Shown here piece by piece: positions 8,571 to 15,167 of a stretch of 64,000 nt of DNA. The notes beneath the pieces were generated by a model, which was not told where the DNA came from, did no database searches, and saw nothing but the letters and a program-made list of their open reading frames with translations. Source of the stretch: Bacteroidales bacterium UBA6851. Lineage in GTDB: Bacteria; Bacteroidota; Bacteroidia; Bacteroidales; UBA932. The stretch lies in the NCBI GenBank assembly GCA_002451795.1, contig DKDJ01000001.1:6365-70364 (forward strand), in the 5' to 3' direction. The position numbers and the translations under genes were made by a program. Within the stretch, counting starts at the first letter, position 1, and each line of letters starts with the position of its first letter.

Positions 8571-9056
8571 CTACTTCGTCACGACCTCTACAACAGTTAC
8601 GTCTTTCTTTCCTGAAAGCTTGATAGCTTCTTTGCTACCTGGCTTGTTGACCGTCATAGATGCAATAGATTCCGGCTTAATTTTATTCAAAGCCTCCTTG
8701 TCACATTTCTTGCCATCTACAATAAAGATAGTTGTCGTAGACAGAACTGTCACATTAGCATTTTTAGAACCTTTGTTATTCGCACCTCTGCTTTCTACTG
8801 ATGTGGCAGCTTTGATATCCTTTATCTTCTGCCCGTCAGTCCGGATTAAATGGATTCTTACTGCACCTCCTGCCTCGTTGCTCTGAGCGACAGTCACCTT
8901 ATAGTCACTTACAGTCTTGCCCACTAATTGACTGCCGTCGAACTTCTCTACATTTTCACCATTGACTATATACCTGTCAAGAGTGTCAGCCTGCACCATT
9001 ACTGAAGATGCATTAAGCCCCAATGCGCATACTGCGCTCAAAAATAATGTTAACAT
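8571..9056 (-). CDS. Secreted protein with TonB-plug-like C-terminal motif, third gene of ECF operon
   Basis: A 161-residue protein with signal peptide (MLTLFLSAVCALGLNASS). The C-terminal half contains IFIVDGKKCDKEALNKIKPE and SIASMTVNKPGS, resembling the short plug-like segment (VDGK ... I.P..I.S..V.K) that recurs in Bacteroidetes proteins encoded beside ECF sigma/anti-sigma pairs; the usual closing strand ends VVEVVTK here. Its role is not known; it may be the signal input or the target of the regulator pair encoded upstream at 9085-9977. The gap to the anti-sigma-like gene is 28 bases, so it is in the same operon. Confidence 0.7.
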   Translation of the reverse strand: MLTLFLSAVCALGLNASSVMVQADTLDRYIVNGENVEKFDGSQLVGKTVSDYKVTVAQSNEAGGAVRIHLIRTDGQKIKDIKAATSVESRGANNKGSKNANVTVLSTTTIFIVDGKKCDKEALNKIKPESIASMTVNKPGSKEAIKLSGKKDVTVVEVVTK

Positions 9057-9084
9057 AATTATTAGTATTTAATTTGATTAGTTC

Positions 9085-9477
9085 CTATTTCATCGCTGTA
9101 ATTGAGATCACATCTGCAGTGCCAGGATCGCGACTCATCACATAAGAGCACTCACTTCCGTCAATCATCAATGCAGTCAGAATCACCATATTGCCTTTGG
9201 GAGTAGCTGTAATGGACTTGACCTCGTCGGTATTAAGGCTCATTATCTGTTGAATCCCATCGGCAATCTCAATTCCATTGAATTCGCACCTGCCACCACG
9301 GAAGTTCAATGTCAAGATTAAAGCCAACGAAACAGCCGCCACCATTAATGCCCCCCAAGTTATCTGCCTGCGCCGACGCAATCCTGATTTTCTCACGAGT
9401 CTGTCAAACTCAGCCACGGACTTATCAGAAAGATAAGTCTCCTCAAGTTCCTCCAATGTCCTATTGTCTTGCTTCAT
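9085..9477 (-). CDS. Anti-sigma-factor-like single-span membrane protein
   Basis: About 130 residues: a charged cytoplasmic N-terminus (TLEELEETYLSDKSVAEFDRLV, ending in basic RRRR), one membrane helix (about residues 42-58, WGALMVAAVSLALILTL), and a short outer domain of about 70 residues. The layout (cytoplasmic segment, one span, outer domain) and position right after an ECF sigma gene fit an anti-sigma factor, though no zinc or FecR signature is visible. The ATG at 9477 is three bases after the sigma stop; a GTG at 9483 would give a 4-base GTGA overlap and is a real alternative. Confidence 0.65.
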   Translation of the reverse strand: MKQDNRTLEELEETYLSDKSVAEFDRLVRKSGLRRRRQITWGALMVAAVSLALILTLNFRGGRCEFNGIEIADGIQQIMSLNTDEVKSITATPKGNMVILTALMIDGSECSYVMSRDPGTADVISITAMK

Positions 9478-9479
9478 AT

Positions 9480-9977
9480 TCACTGATTCTTTATAAGTTC
9501 CTTCATCTTGTGCCTTGCCTTCGAGAGCAGGGCTTTTATCACTGATTTGTTCTTCCCTGTATTTGCAGACATCTCGTCCAGCGACCAGCCAGTCTCCTCG
9601 CGCAGCCTCGTATATTCTCTCTCGGAAGGTGTCAGACTGTCATATAGTTCGTGCTTCAGCCTTATCGTGTCCTGCATTTGCACTTTACCATCAGCTGAAG
9701 TGCCTCCAGGGAAATCATCATTCTCAATAGACTCCGTCTCTATGTGCCGCCTCCGATAATGCGAGATGCAGATGTTTTTAGTTATCTTGACAAGAAGCGC
9801 TTCAGCATTTATCACATGATAACCTTTCTGGGAGAGATTCCAAAAAGCGAGCAACGCTTCTTGAACCACATCGTCCTCATCGATAGCCAGGTCAGAGACT
9901 TGACTAAAGCGCCTCGCAAGCAACTTCAGAGTATCGCAGTTTTTTTGTGCTATATGTTCAAATTCCTGCTCTGTCAT
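9480..9977 (-). CDS. ECF-type RNA polymerase sigma factor
   Basis: A 165-residue sigma-70 family protein. Region 2 is seen near residues 30-75 (DEDDVVQEALLAFWNL ... YRRRHIE) and region 4 near 115-160 (LTPSEREYTRLREETGWSLDEMSA, then a recognition helix with KSVIKALLSKARHKM). ECF factors direct RNA polymerase to envelope-stress or nutrient-uptake genes and are held inactive by a membrane anti-sigma factor, here probably the next gene. I use the ATG at 9977 (MTEQEFEHIAQ), the usual kind of start for the family; a GTG at 10010 would add 11 residues. First gene of a three-gene operon. Confidence 0.85.
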   Translation of the reverse strand: MTEQEFEHIAQKNCDTLKLLARRFSQVSDLAIDEDDVVQEALLAFWNLSQKGYHVINAEALLVKITKNICISHYRRRHIETESIENDDFPGGTSADGKVQMQDTIRLKHELYDSLTPSEREYTRLREETGWSLDEMSANTGKNKSVIKALLSKARHKMKELIKNQ

Positions 9978-10092
9978 AATCTTTGATAGAGGTTTCTCTT
10001 GCCCCTTCACCTATAAGTCGCAAAAACTGAGTAAAAGTTAATAATATCGCACAAAATTTCACAAAAAAGTTCTGGATATCAGGACTAGATAC

Positions 10093-10100
10093 TATTTTTG
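10093..10100 (+). promoter_or_regulatory. -7 box TATTTTTG upstream of the methyltransferase gene
   Basis: TATTTTTG matches TAnnTTTG. It lies about 60 bases before the ATG at 10162. A partial -33 (TCTG, 10071-10074) is 18 bases upstream, so spacing is slightly short. Confidence 0.4.
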
Positions 10101-10161
10101 CATAGGAAGCGCTCCGTATGAGTGCGCGACTCCCCTACCTAACACCCAAAAGAAGAGTCAA

Positions 10162-10755
10162 ATGATAGAGAAGATAGTAGCTATTATTCTAATGATCGTC
10201 TTCTATGCAGCGTATCTCGGCAAGAAATACACTCAGAGACGGCAAGGCATAACGACAAACCAGATCGGAAAAGGTGAGTCCAAGCCACAAAACGTTCTCA
10301 GAACAGAGGCTGTTATGGGTATAGCGACGGTGGCCGTCATACCAGTAGAGGTCGCGAGTATCATCATTTTCCCGAGACTCACGATGATACCAGTTCTACA
10401 AAATTGCCTCCCCATGCAATGGATGGGACTCACTATCGCTGCCATAGGAGTCGCCTTCTTTATCATAGCTATGCTCACAATGGCTGATAGTTGGAGAGCC
10501 GGGATACCAGAAAACGACAAAACGGCATTTGTCCAAAAAGGAATTTACAGCATCAGCCGAAATCCAGCATTCGTGGGATTTGACCTATTGTATCTTGGAC
10601 TATTGGTAGCATTTCCAAACATCGTACACTTCATATTTGCGCTATTTCCTATGGTGATGCTTCATCTACAGATAAAGCATGAAGAAGTCTTCTGCTTGCA
10701 GACCTTTGGCCCCGAATATGAAAGCTATACTAAAAGAGTCAGGAGATATTTATAA
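10162..10755 (+). CDS. Isoprenylcysteine carboxyl methyltransferase-like membrane protein
   Basis: A 197-residue membrane protein with about five hydrophobic segments. The C-terminal half has the conserved pattern of the ICMT/phospholipid methyltransferase fold: GIYSISRNPAFVGF (about 127-140), which contributes to the S-adenosylmethionine site, and the late acidic motif KHEEVFCLQTFGPEYESY followed by a basic end. Bacterial members are often annotated as isoprenylcysteine carboxyl methyltransferase family, but the real acceptor is unknown; bacteria rarely have prenylated proteins, so lipid or small-molecule methylation is more likely. It converges on ogt and overlaps its 3' end by six bases. 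Confidence 0.75.
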   Translation: MIEKIVAIILMIVFYAAYLGKKYTQRRQGITTNQIGKGESKPQNVLRTEAVMGIATVAVIPVEVASIIIFPRLTMIPVLQNCLPMQWMGLTIAAIGVAFFIIAMLTMADSWRAGIPENDKTAFVQKGIYSISRNPAFVGFDLLYLGLLVAFPNIVHFIFALFPMVMLHLQIKHEEVFCLQTFGPEYESYTKRVRRYL

Positions 10756-11325
10756 TAGAGGATGATGGCCGCACATCTGGCCCTCTATCTGGAGCAGTTT
10801 CCTTTTAGCCTCCAAACCTCCAGCAAATCCGGTCAACGATTTATTGGAGCCTATCACACGGTGACAGGGAATGAAAATACTCAGGCCATTCGCGCCAATA
10901 GCCTGTGCCACAGCCCTAACCCCTCGAGGATTCCCAACCATGCGGGCAATTTCCATGTAAGTACGAGTCCGACCGTATGGTATCTGGAGTAAAGCATCCC
11001 ATACACGCTTCTGGAAGTCAGTACCAACTGTAAGCAACGGAATATCAAACTCTCTACGGGAGAGGGCAAAATATTCATCAAGTTGGGCTGATGCTTCCCG
11101 TAGCACGTCAGACGACTCTTCCCTAAAAACAGCCTTCAACGATTTCCCAAGCCTGACTTTATTACGTTCGGAACACGGCATCTCATTCCAGTCACAAAGG
11201 CATAATTTGCCATCCACTGATGCCAATATAAGTTCCCCACATGGAGAATTATAGTACTGAATGCTGCCCTCAATGCCAGACTCTGTCCGATGCCGAAGAG
11301 CAATTTCATTTGCCTGCATATTCAT
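10750..11325 (-). CDS. ogt: Methylated-DNA--protein-cysteine methyltransferase
   Basis: A 191-residue DNA repair protein that takes methyl groups from O6-methylguanine onto its own cysteine. The active-site motif PCHRVIG (Cys154 counted from the first ATG) and the DNA-binding helix region with YGRTRTYMEIA and NPRGVRAVAQAIGAN are intact. The N-terminal domain is short, as in Ogt/MGMT-like single-domain enzymes; no AraC-like Ada domain is present. The start is ATG at 11325 or the ATG two codons later. A promoter is seen at 11342-11371 on the same strand. Confidence 0.93.
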   Translation of the reverse strand: MNMQANEIALRHRTESGIEGSIQYYNSPCGELILASVDGKLCLCDWNEMPCSERNKVRLGKSLKAVFREESSDVLREASAQLDEYFALSRREFDIPLLTVGTDFQKRVWDALLQIPYGRTRTYMEIARMVGNPRGVRAVAQAIGANGLSIFIPCHRVIGSNKSLTGFAGGLEAKRKLLQIEGQMCGHHPLL

Positions 11326-11341
11326 CCATAAAAACTAATTG

Positions 11342-11371
11342 CAAATATAGCTTATTTTCCACCATCCCAAA
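11342..11371 (-). promoter_or_regulatory. Promoter of ogt
   Basis: On the minus strand, TATATTTG (11342-11349) is the -7 box and TTTG (11368-11371) the -33 box, with an 18-base spacer. The box ends 16 bases before the ogt ATG. Confidence 0.55.
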
Positions 11372-11410
11372 GCCGGCCTCCCGCGCAGCACCACTTTTTC
11401 AGAAAATAGA

Positions 11411-11441
11411 TTTGTCAGAGCACGGATTTTTACTATCTTTG
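11411..11441 (+). promoter_or_regulatory. Promoter of tRNA-Ala / thioesterase unit
   Basis: TTTG at 11411-11414 and TATCTTTG at 11434-11441 with a 19-base spacer: both Bacteroidetes promoter boxes match exactly. The tRNA begins ten bases after the -7 box, so transcription must start only a few bases before the mature tRNA. Confidence 0.8.
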
Positions 11442-11451
11442 CATCCGATAA

Positions 11452-11524
11452 GGGGTATTAGCTCAGTTGGTAGAGCGTTTGAATGGCATTCAAAAGGTCA
11501 GCGGTTCGATTCCGCTATGCTCCA
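11452..11524 (+). tRNA. tRNA-Ala (anticodon GGC)
   Basis: The 73 bases fold as a full cloverleaf: acceptor stem GGGGTAT / ATGCTCC, D-stem GCTC/GAGC, anticodon stem TTTGA/TCAAA with loop ATGGCAT (anticodon GGC, 11485-11487), and T-stem AGCGG/CCGCT with loop TTCGATT. The discriminator base is A. The CCA end is not encoded. The ATG of the thioesterase gene comes only three bases after the last tRNA base. Confidence 0.96.
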
Positions 11525-11527
11525 CAG

Positions 11528-11908
11528 ATGATTCAGAACGGAATAAAAGGATATCAGGAAGACTTCGTCACCGAAGACAAGCTCGCCAAGAATGTTGGAA
11601 GCGGACTCGTCAGAGTATATGCCACTCCCCAGATGATAGCATTGATAGAGAAGACAGCAGTCCTCTCCGTGGAGCCGTACCTCGAAGAGGGGCAGAGCAC
11701 GGTAGGAACACTCATCAATATCTCTCACTGTGCCGCAACTCCTTGTGGAATGAAAGTACATGCCGAGACAGAACTGGTGGAAATTGATCGCCGCAAACTC
11801 ACATTCAAGGTAAAAGCTTACGACGAGCGCGGACTTATAGGTGAAGGAACACACGAGAGGTTCATCATAGATATAGCCAAGTTTCAGGCGAAAGCCGATT
11901 CCAAATAG
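11528..11908 (+). CDS. Hotdog-fold thioesterase (fluoroacetyl-CoA thioesterase-like)
   Basis: A 126-residue single-domain hotdog protein resembling the FlK-type thioesterase group: ATPQMIALIEKTA (about 32-44), then the VEPYLEEGQSTVGTLINI segment with a conserved Glu, then HCAATPCGMKV, and a GLIGEGTHERFI strand. Such enzymes hydrolyse acyl-CoA thioesters; the substrate is not known here. The start at 11528 matches the usual N-terminus of the group (about ten residues before VTED), although it is only three bases after tRNA-Ala. No ribosome site is possible there outside the tRNA, so the mRNA is either read from the tRNA precursor or becomes leaderless after tRNA 3' processing. msrA follows nine bases after the stop codon. 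Confidence 0.8.
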   Translation: MIQNGIKGYQEDFVTEDKLAKNVGSGLVRVYATPQMIALIEKTAVLSVEPYLEEGQSTVGTLINISHCAATPCGMKVHAETELVEIDRRKLTFKVKAYDERGLIGEGTHERFIIDIAKFQAKADSK

Positions 11909-11917
11909 TTTTCAGAA

Positions 11918-12436
11918 TTGAGAAAAGATATCTATCTCGCAGCCGGCTGCTTTTGGGGAGCCGAGCGTTTCTTTAAGTTGATCCACGGTGTAGTAGCCAC
12001 CGAGGTCGGCTATGCCAACGGTAATATCTTCCACCCCACATACCGTGAGGTCTACACTGACTCCACAGGATATGCAGAAGCCGTGCACGTTACGTATGAG
12101 ACAGACGTAATCGGGCTGGAAAGGATACTCCAGTTCTATTTCCGTGCCATCGATCCTACTAGCGTAAATAAGCAAGGTAACGATGAAGGCACAAGATACC
12201 GTACCGGCATCTATTATTCTGATCCTGAGGACCTGGCCTCTATACAGAAAATATATGACCGCATGGCTGGTGAGATAAAAGCTCCCATAGCAGTGGAAGT
12301 CAAGCCTTTAAAAAATTTCTACAGGGCAGAAGACGAGCATCAGAGCTATTTGGACAAACATCCCGGAGGTTATTGCCATATTCCGGAATCCATAATGGAA
12401 TTCGCCAAGTCCGCATCAGAAGGGACCACCGATTAA
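11918..12436 (+). CDS. msrA: Peptide methionine sulfoxide reductase A
   Basis: A 172-residue repair enzyme that reduces methionine-S-sulfoxide. The catalytic motif GCFWGAE (Cys11) opens the protein, and the region YANGN ... HPTYREVYTD, ending in the family features EDEHQSYLDKHPGGYCH (residues about 143-159), is intact. No MsrB domain is fused. The start codon is TTG at 11918; no ATG or GTG exists between the thioesterase stop and the catalytic motif, so TTG use is well supported. It lies nine bases after the thioesterase gene and 13 before the PriA-like gene, in one transcription unit. Confidence 0.94.
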   Translation: MRKDIYLAAGCFWGAERFFKLIHGVVATEVGYANGNIFHPTYREVYTDSTGYAEAVHVTYETDVIGLERILQFYFRAIDPTSVNKQGNDEGTRYRTGIYYSDPEDLASIQKIYDRMAGEIKAPIAVEVKPLKNFYRAEDEHQSYLDKHPGGYCHIPESIMEFAKSASEGTTD

Positions 12437-12449
12437 TCTGCCCATAAAT

Positions 12450-14027
12450 ATGGACAGACACTTCATACAGATCCTACTTCCGCTGAAACTCCAGTGGAAT
12501 CCGTTCTACTATAGCACCGAAGATGTCTCCCGCGGGCAGATCGTTAGTGTAGTATTCTCTGGACGACGGTACAATGGTGTCGTATATCGTACAAACTGTG
12601 CTCCCGATCTTGCATCATCATCCATAAAGCAGATTTCTTCCGTCAGAGCAGACCTTCCCACAATATTGGAGACGGAACTCCAACTATGGGAATTCATCGC
12701 TTCTTACTACGTATGCACCATAGGTGAAGTATTCAAAGCAGCCTATCCAGTTGGCAAGTTCAACGGCGAAATCATGGCGGCGGCACGCACTGAAAGGCTA
12801 AAGAAAAGACTCTCAGCGATAGAGGCGGATCTATGTAAGAAGCACCGGGACAGCGTCATGCAGAGGCTCAATCTCGAAAGAGACAAGATTATCGCATCAT
12901 TGCCTTCACCTCTCACTCAAAGTCCCCAATCCCGGCAGACACCCAGCACAGGGATAATACCCAGACCAATGCTAATTACTGGTCCCTCAAGATATGAGCA
13001 CTATGAATCCGTCATCAAAAAGTGCCTCCAAAACGAGCTTCAGGTTCTTGTCCTCTCTCCAGAGACAGCATTATGCGAGCAACTGGCCGATACCATCGGA
13101 ATACAGACCGTCGTTCATCACGGAAAGACGGATAAATACATCACAGGAGTCAGCGCAGCACTACGACAAGGAAGCCCAATAGCCGTAGCGGGCACACGCA
13201 TGGCCATATTCCTACCATTCAGCCAGTTAGGAGCAATCATCATAGATGAAGAGCAGGACCCTTCATTCAAGCAGAACGAACCTGCTCCAAGATACAATGC
13301 CAGGGACTGCGCAGTATTCATGGGCAGGCTCCATAAATGCCCAGTTGTTCTCGGCTCCTCACTCCCCTCTCTTGAAAGTATTTACAACTGCCTCTCAGGC
13401 AAGTACTCCATCAAGGGAGGCATCTTCCCCAAATTCAGCAATCACATAGAGTTTATCGATATTCAAGCTGAACGAAAGAAGAATGGAATGCTCGGATATT
13501 TTTCACGCAAACTGCTTGAGAGAATCGGTGGATGCCAAGGGAAAATATGTCTTATAAGAGGATGGGAGAATCAAGAAGAGTTATCAGCACAGATAGCCCG
13601 CTTCTTCCCGGAGAAAGAAATATCCATAATAACCCTCTCTGAGCTGAAGAAGAACGGCAACGCAGATGCCATACTTACGGCTGTACTTCAAATAGATGCA
13701 CTTTCTGAAAGGGATGATTTCCGTTCTGATGAACGCATGCTTCAGACAGTATCCATGCTAGAGGGAGTATGTTGTCGCCACGGAGCCAAACTTGTGATTC
13801 AGACAGAGTTAATCTCCAAGTTCGGGCAGAAACGCAGCTATGAAGCACTTTTAGAAGAGCGACGCGAGTTTGGATTTCCTCCGTTTACGAGGATGGTTGA
13901 TGTCAGAAATGCAGACGGAAAGATGATATCGCGACATTTCATAGAGAAAGGATCGGACTTGACAGCCGCCAAGAACGCCATCAGAAAAGCCATTCCACCA
14001 TCCTGCTATCTGGACGTAGATCCATAA
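12450..14027 (+). CDS. Degenerate PriA-like primosomal protein N'
   Basis: A 525-residue PriA relative, much shorter than the usual 730-830. The N-terminal 3'-DNA-binding domain is recognisable (residues 1-105). In the helicase core the Walker A loop, normally GVTGSGKT, is replaced by LITGPSRYEHY (175-185); motif II reads DEEQ (266-269) in place of DEEH; flanking motifs (GTRMAIF, QNEPAPRYNARD, VVLGSSLPSLES) remain. The zinc-binding cysteine pairs and most of helicase lobe 2 are missing, while the late ERREFGFPPFTRMV region is kept. It probably cannot hydrolyse ATP as PriA does. It may act as a DNA-structure-binding loader only, or be a second copy; whether a full PriA exists elsewhere cannot be seen. 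Confidence 0.8.
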   Translation: MDRHFIQILLPLKLQWNPFYYSTEDVSRGQIVSVVFSGRRYNGVVYRTNCAPDLASSSIKQISSVRADLPTILETELQLWEFIASYYVCTIGEVFKAAYPVGKFNGEIMAAARTERLKKRLSAIEADLCKKHRDSVMQRLNLERDKIIASLPSPLTQSPQSRQTPSTGIIPRPMLITGPSRYEHYESVIKKCLQNELQVLVLSPETALCEQLADTIGIQTVVHHGKTDKYITGVSAALRQGSPIAVAGTRMAIFLPFSQLGAIIIDEEQDPSFKQNEPAPRYNARDCAVFMGRLHKCPVVLGSSLPSLESIYNCLSGKYSIKGGIFPKFSNHIEFIDIQAERKKNGMLGYFSRKLLERIGGCQGKICLIRGWENQEELSAQIARFFPEKEISIITLSELKKNGNADAILTAVLQIDALSERDDFRSDERMLQTVSMLEGVCCRHGAKLVIQTELISKFGQKRSYEALLEERREFGFPPFTRMVDVRNADGKMISRHFIEKGSDLTAAKNAIRKAIPPSCYLDVDP

Positions 14028-14033
14028 AGATGC

Positions 14034-14064
14034 TTTGAAAAAAGCAAACGCCTTAGTAAATTTG
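14034..14064 (+). promoter_or_regulatory. Promoter of ppa
   Basis: TTTG at 14034-14037 and TAAATTTG at 14057-14064, with a 19-base spacer, are full matches to the Bacteroidetes promoter. The ATG at 14100 is about 30 bases beyond the likely start of transcription. Confidence 0.75.
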
Positions 14065-14099
14065 TCATATCATTTCATTGTAAAACCAAGACCGCATAT

Positions 14100-14720
14100 A
14101 TGGATTACAGCAAATTGCACAAGTCTCACCCCTGGCACGGAATAAGTCTCGGAGACAATGTTCCTGAGGAGGTCAGGGCATTCATCGAAATAGTGCCAAC
14201 CGACACCGTCAAATATGAAGTGGACAAAGAGTCTGGATACCTCTCACTTGACAGACCCCAGAAATTCTCCAATATTGTCCCGTCATTATATGGGTTCCTG
14301 CCAAGGACCTACTGCGCCAAGAAAATGGCCGAGCTCACTAACACGGCGCTCGCCAGATACGATATAGAGGGAGATGGAGATCCACTTGACATCTGCGTCC
14401 TCACTGAGAAAGACGTCACCCACGGAGACATAATAGTCAGAGCAAGGCCAATTGGAGGCTTAAGGCTGCTTGATCACAACCAGGCAGATGACAAGATAGT
14501 AGCCGTACTGAAAAATGATGCCGTATATGGGCAATACAACGACATCGAAGAACTCCCGCTAAGCATCACCAGAAGGCTCATTCACTATTTCACCACATAC
14601 AAGGACATCCCTGGTGAAACCAAGAAAAGAATGCAGTTCATCAGCATTTACGGTGCGGATGTAGCGAAAGAGGTCATCAAACGATCAATGAAAGACTATC
14701 AGGACCTTATTAGCAAATAA
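14100..14720 (+). CDS. ppa: Soluble inorganic pyrophosphatase, family I
   Basis: A 206-residue enzyme hydrolysing pyrophosphate to phosphate, which pulls biosynthetic reactions forward. The family I signature DGDPLDICVL with three metal-binding aspartates is at residues 92-101; YGFLPRTYC (64-72) and the YGQYNDIEELP segment are also as expected. It has its own promoter and ends in a long hairpin that includes its final codons and stop. The last eight codons therefore do double duty as protein code and terminator arm. Confidence 0.95.
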   Translation: MDYSKLHKSHPWHGISLGDNVPEEVRAFIEIVPTDTVKYEVDKESGYLSLDRPQKFSNIVPSLYGFLPRTYCAKKMAELTNTALARYDIEGDGDPLDICVLTEKDVTHGDIIVRARPIGGLRLLDHNQADDKIVAVLKNDAVYGQYNDIEELPLSITRRLIHYFTTYKDIPGETKKRMQFISIYGADVAKEVIKRSMKDYQDLISK

Positions 14721-14732
14721 GGTCCTGATAGT
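14695..14732. terminator. 16-bp hairpin overlapping the ppa stop codon
   Basis: Bases 14695-14710 and 14717-14732 form a perfect 16-base-pair stem with loop TAGCAA. The ppa stop codon (14718-14720) lies in the right arm. It sits between convergent ppa and superoxide reductase genes and would act in both directions, although no long T-run follows on the plus strand. Confidence 0.75.
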
Positions 14733-14739
14733 GATAAGA

Positions 14740-15111
14740 TTATGCTTCTGTCTTCCATAATCCATGGAGATTGCAGTACGCATAGACGGCCTTGACCTTC
14801 GCGCCTGTTTTGAATTCAGCTTCCGGTTTTTCTGAAAGCCATGCTACTTGTATGCCCTCCTCTGTTTCCAGACACACAAAGCAAATGTGATGCTCTGGCA
14901 GCATAGGATGGGCCGCACTTCCCACCCTTACCATGACAGCAGAAGCATCCACCCTTTCAATTACAGGCAAATGCTTTTCAACGCTTGCTTCCAAGGTGTT
15001 TGCCTTCAACTCTTCCATAATCTTGCCACAACACACCAGAGGCACATTAGAGTCCACCAACTTGATGGTCACATTGCCGCAAATAGGGCATCTGTAAAAT
15101 TTGGTCTCCAT
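14740..15111 (-). CDS. dfx: Desulfoferrodoxin (2Fe superoxide reductase)
   Basis: A 123-residue protein that reduces superoxide to hydrogen peroxide in anaerobes. The N-terminal desulforedoxin-type iron centre has Cys8, Cys11, Cys27 and Cys28 (CPIC ... CC). The catalytic iron centre has His47 (EKHLP), His68 (AHP), His74 (EHH), Cys113 and His116 (YCNLHG). All ligands are present, so it should be active. The start at 15111 (METKFYRCP) fits the family; an in-frame ATG 13 codons upstream would add an extension rich in hydrophobic residues. It follows the CE15-like gene by about 57 bases on the same strand, but its function suggests separate stress control. Confidence 0.93.
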   Translation of the reverse strand: METKFYRCPICGNVTIKLVDSNVPLVCCGKIMEELKANTLEASVEKHLPVIERVDASAVMVRVGSAAHPMLPEHHICFVCLETEEGIQVAWLSEKPEAEFKTGAKVKAVYAYCNLHGLWKTEA

Positions 15112-15167
15112 AATACAAAAGATTAATTGTGAACAACTTGCACCCCACAAAAGTCAAGCCCGGAGGA

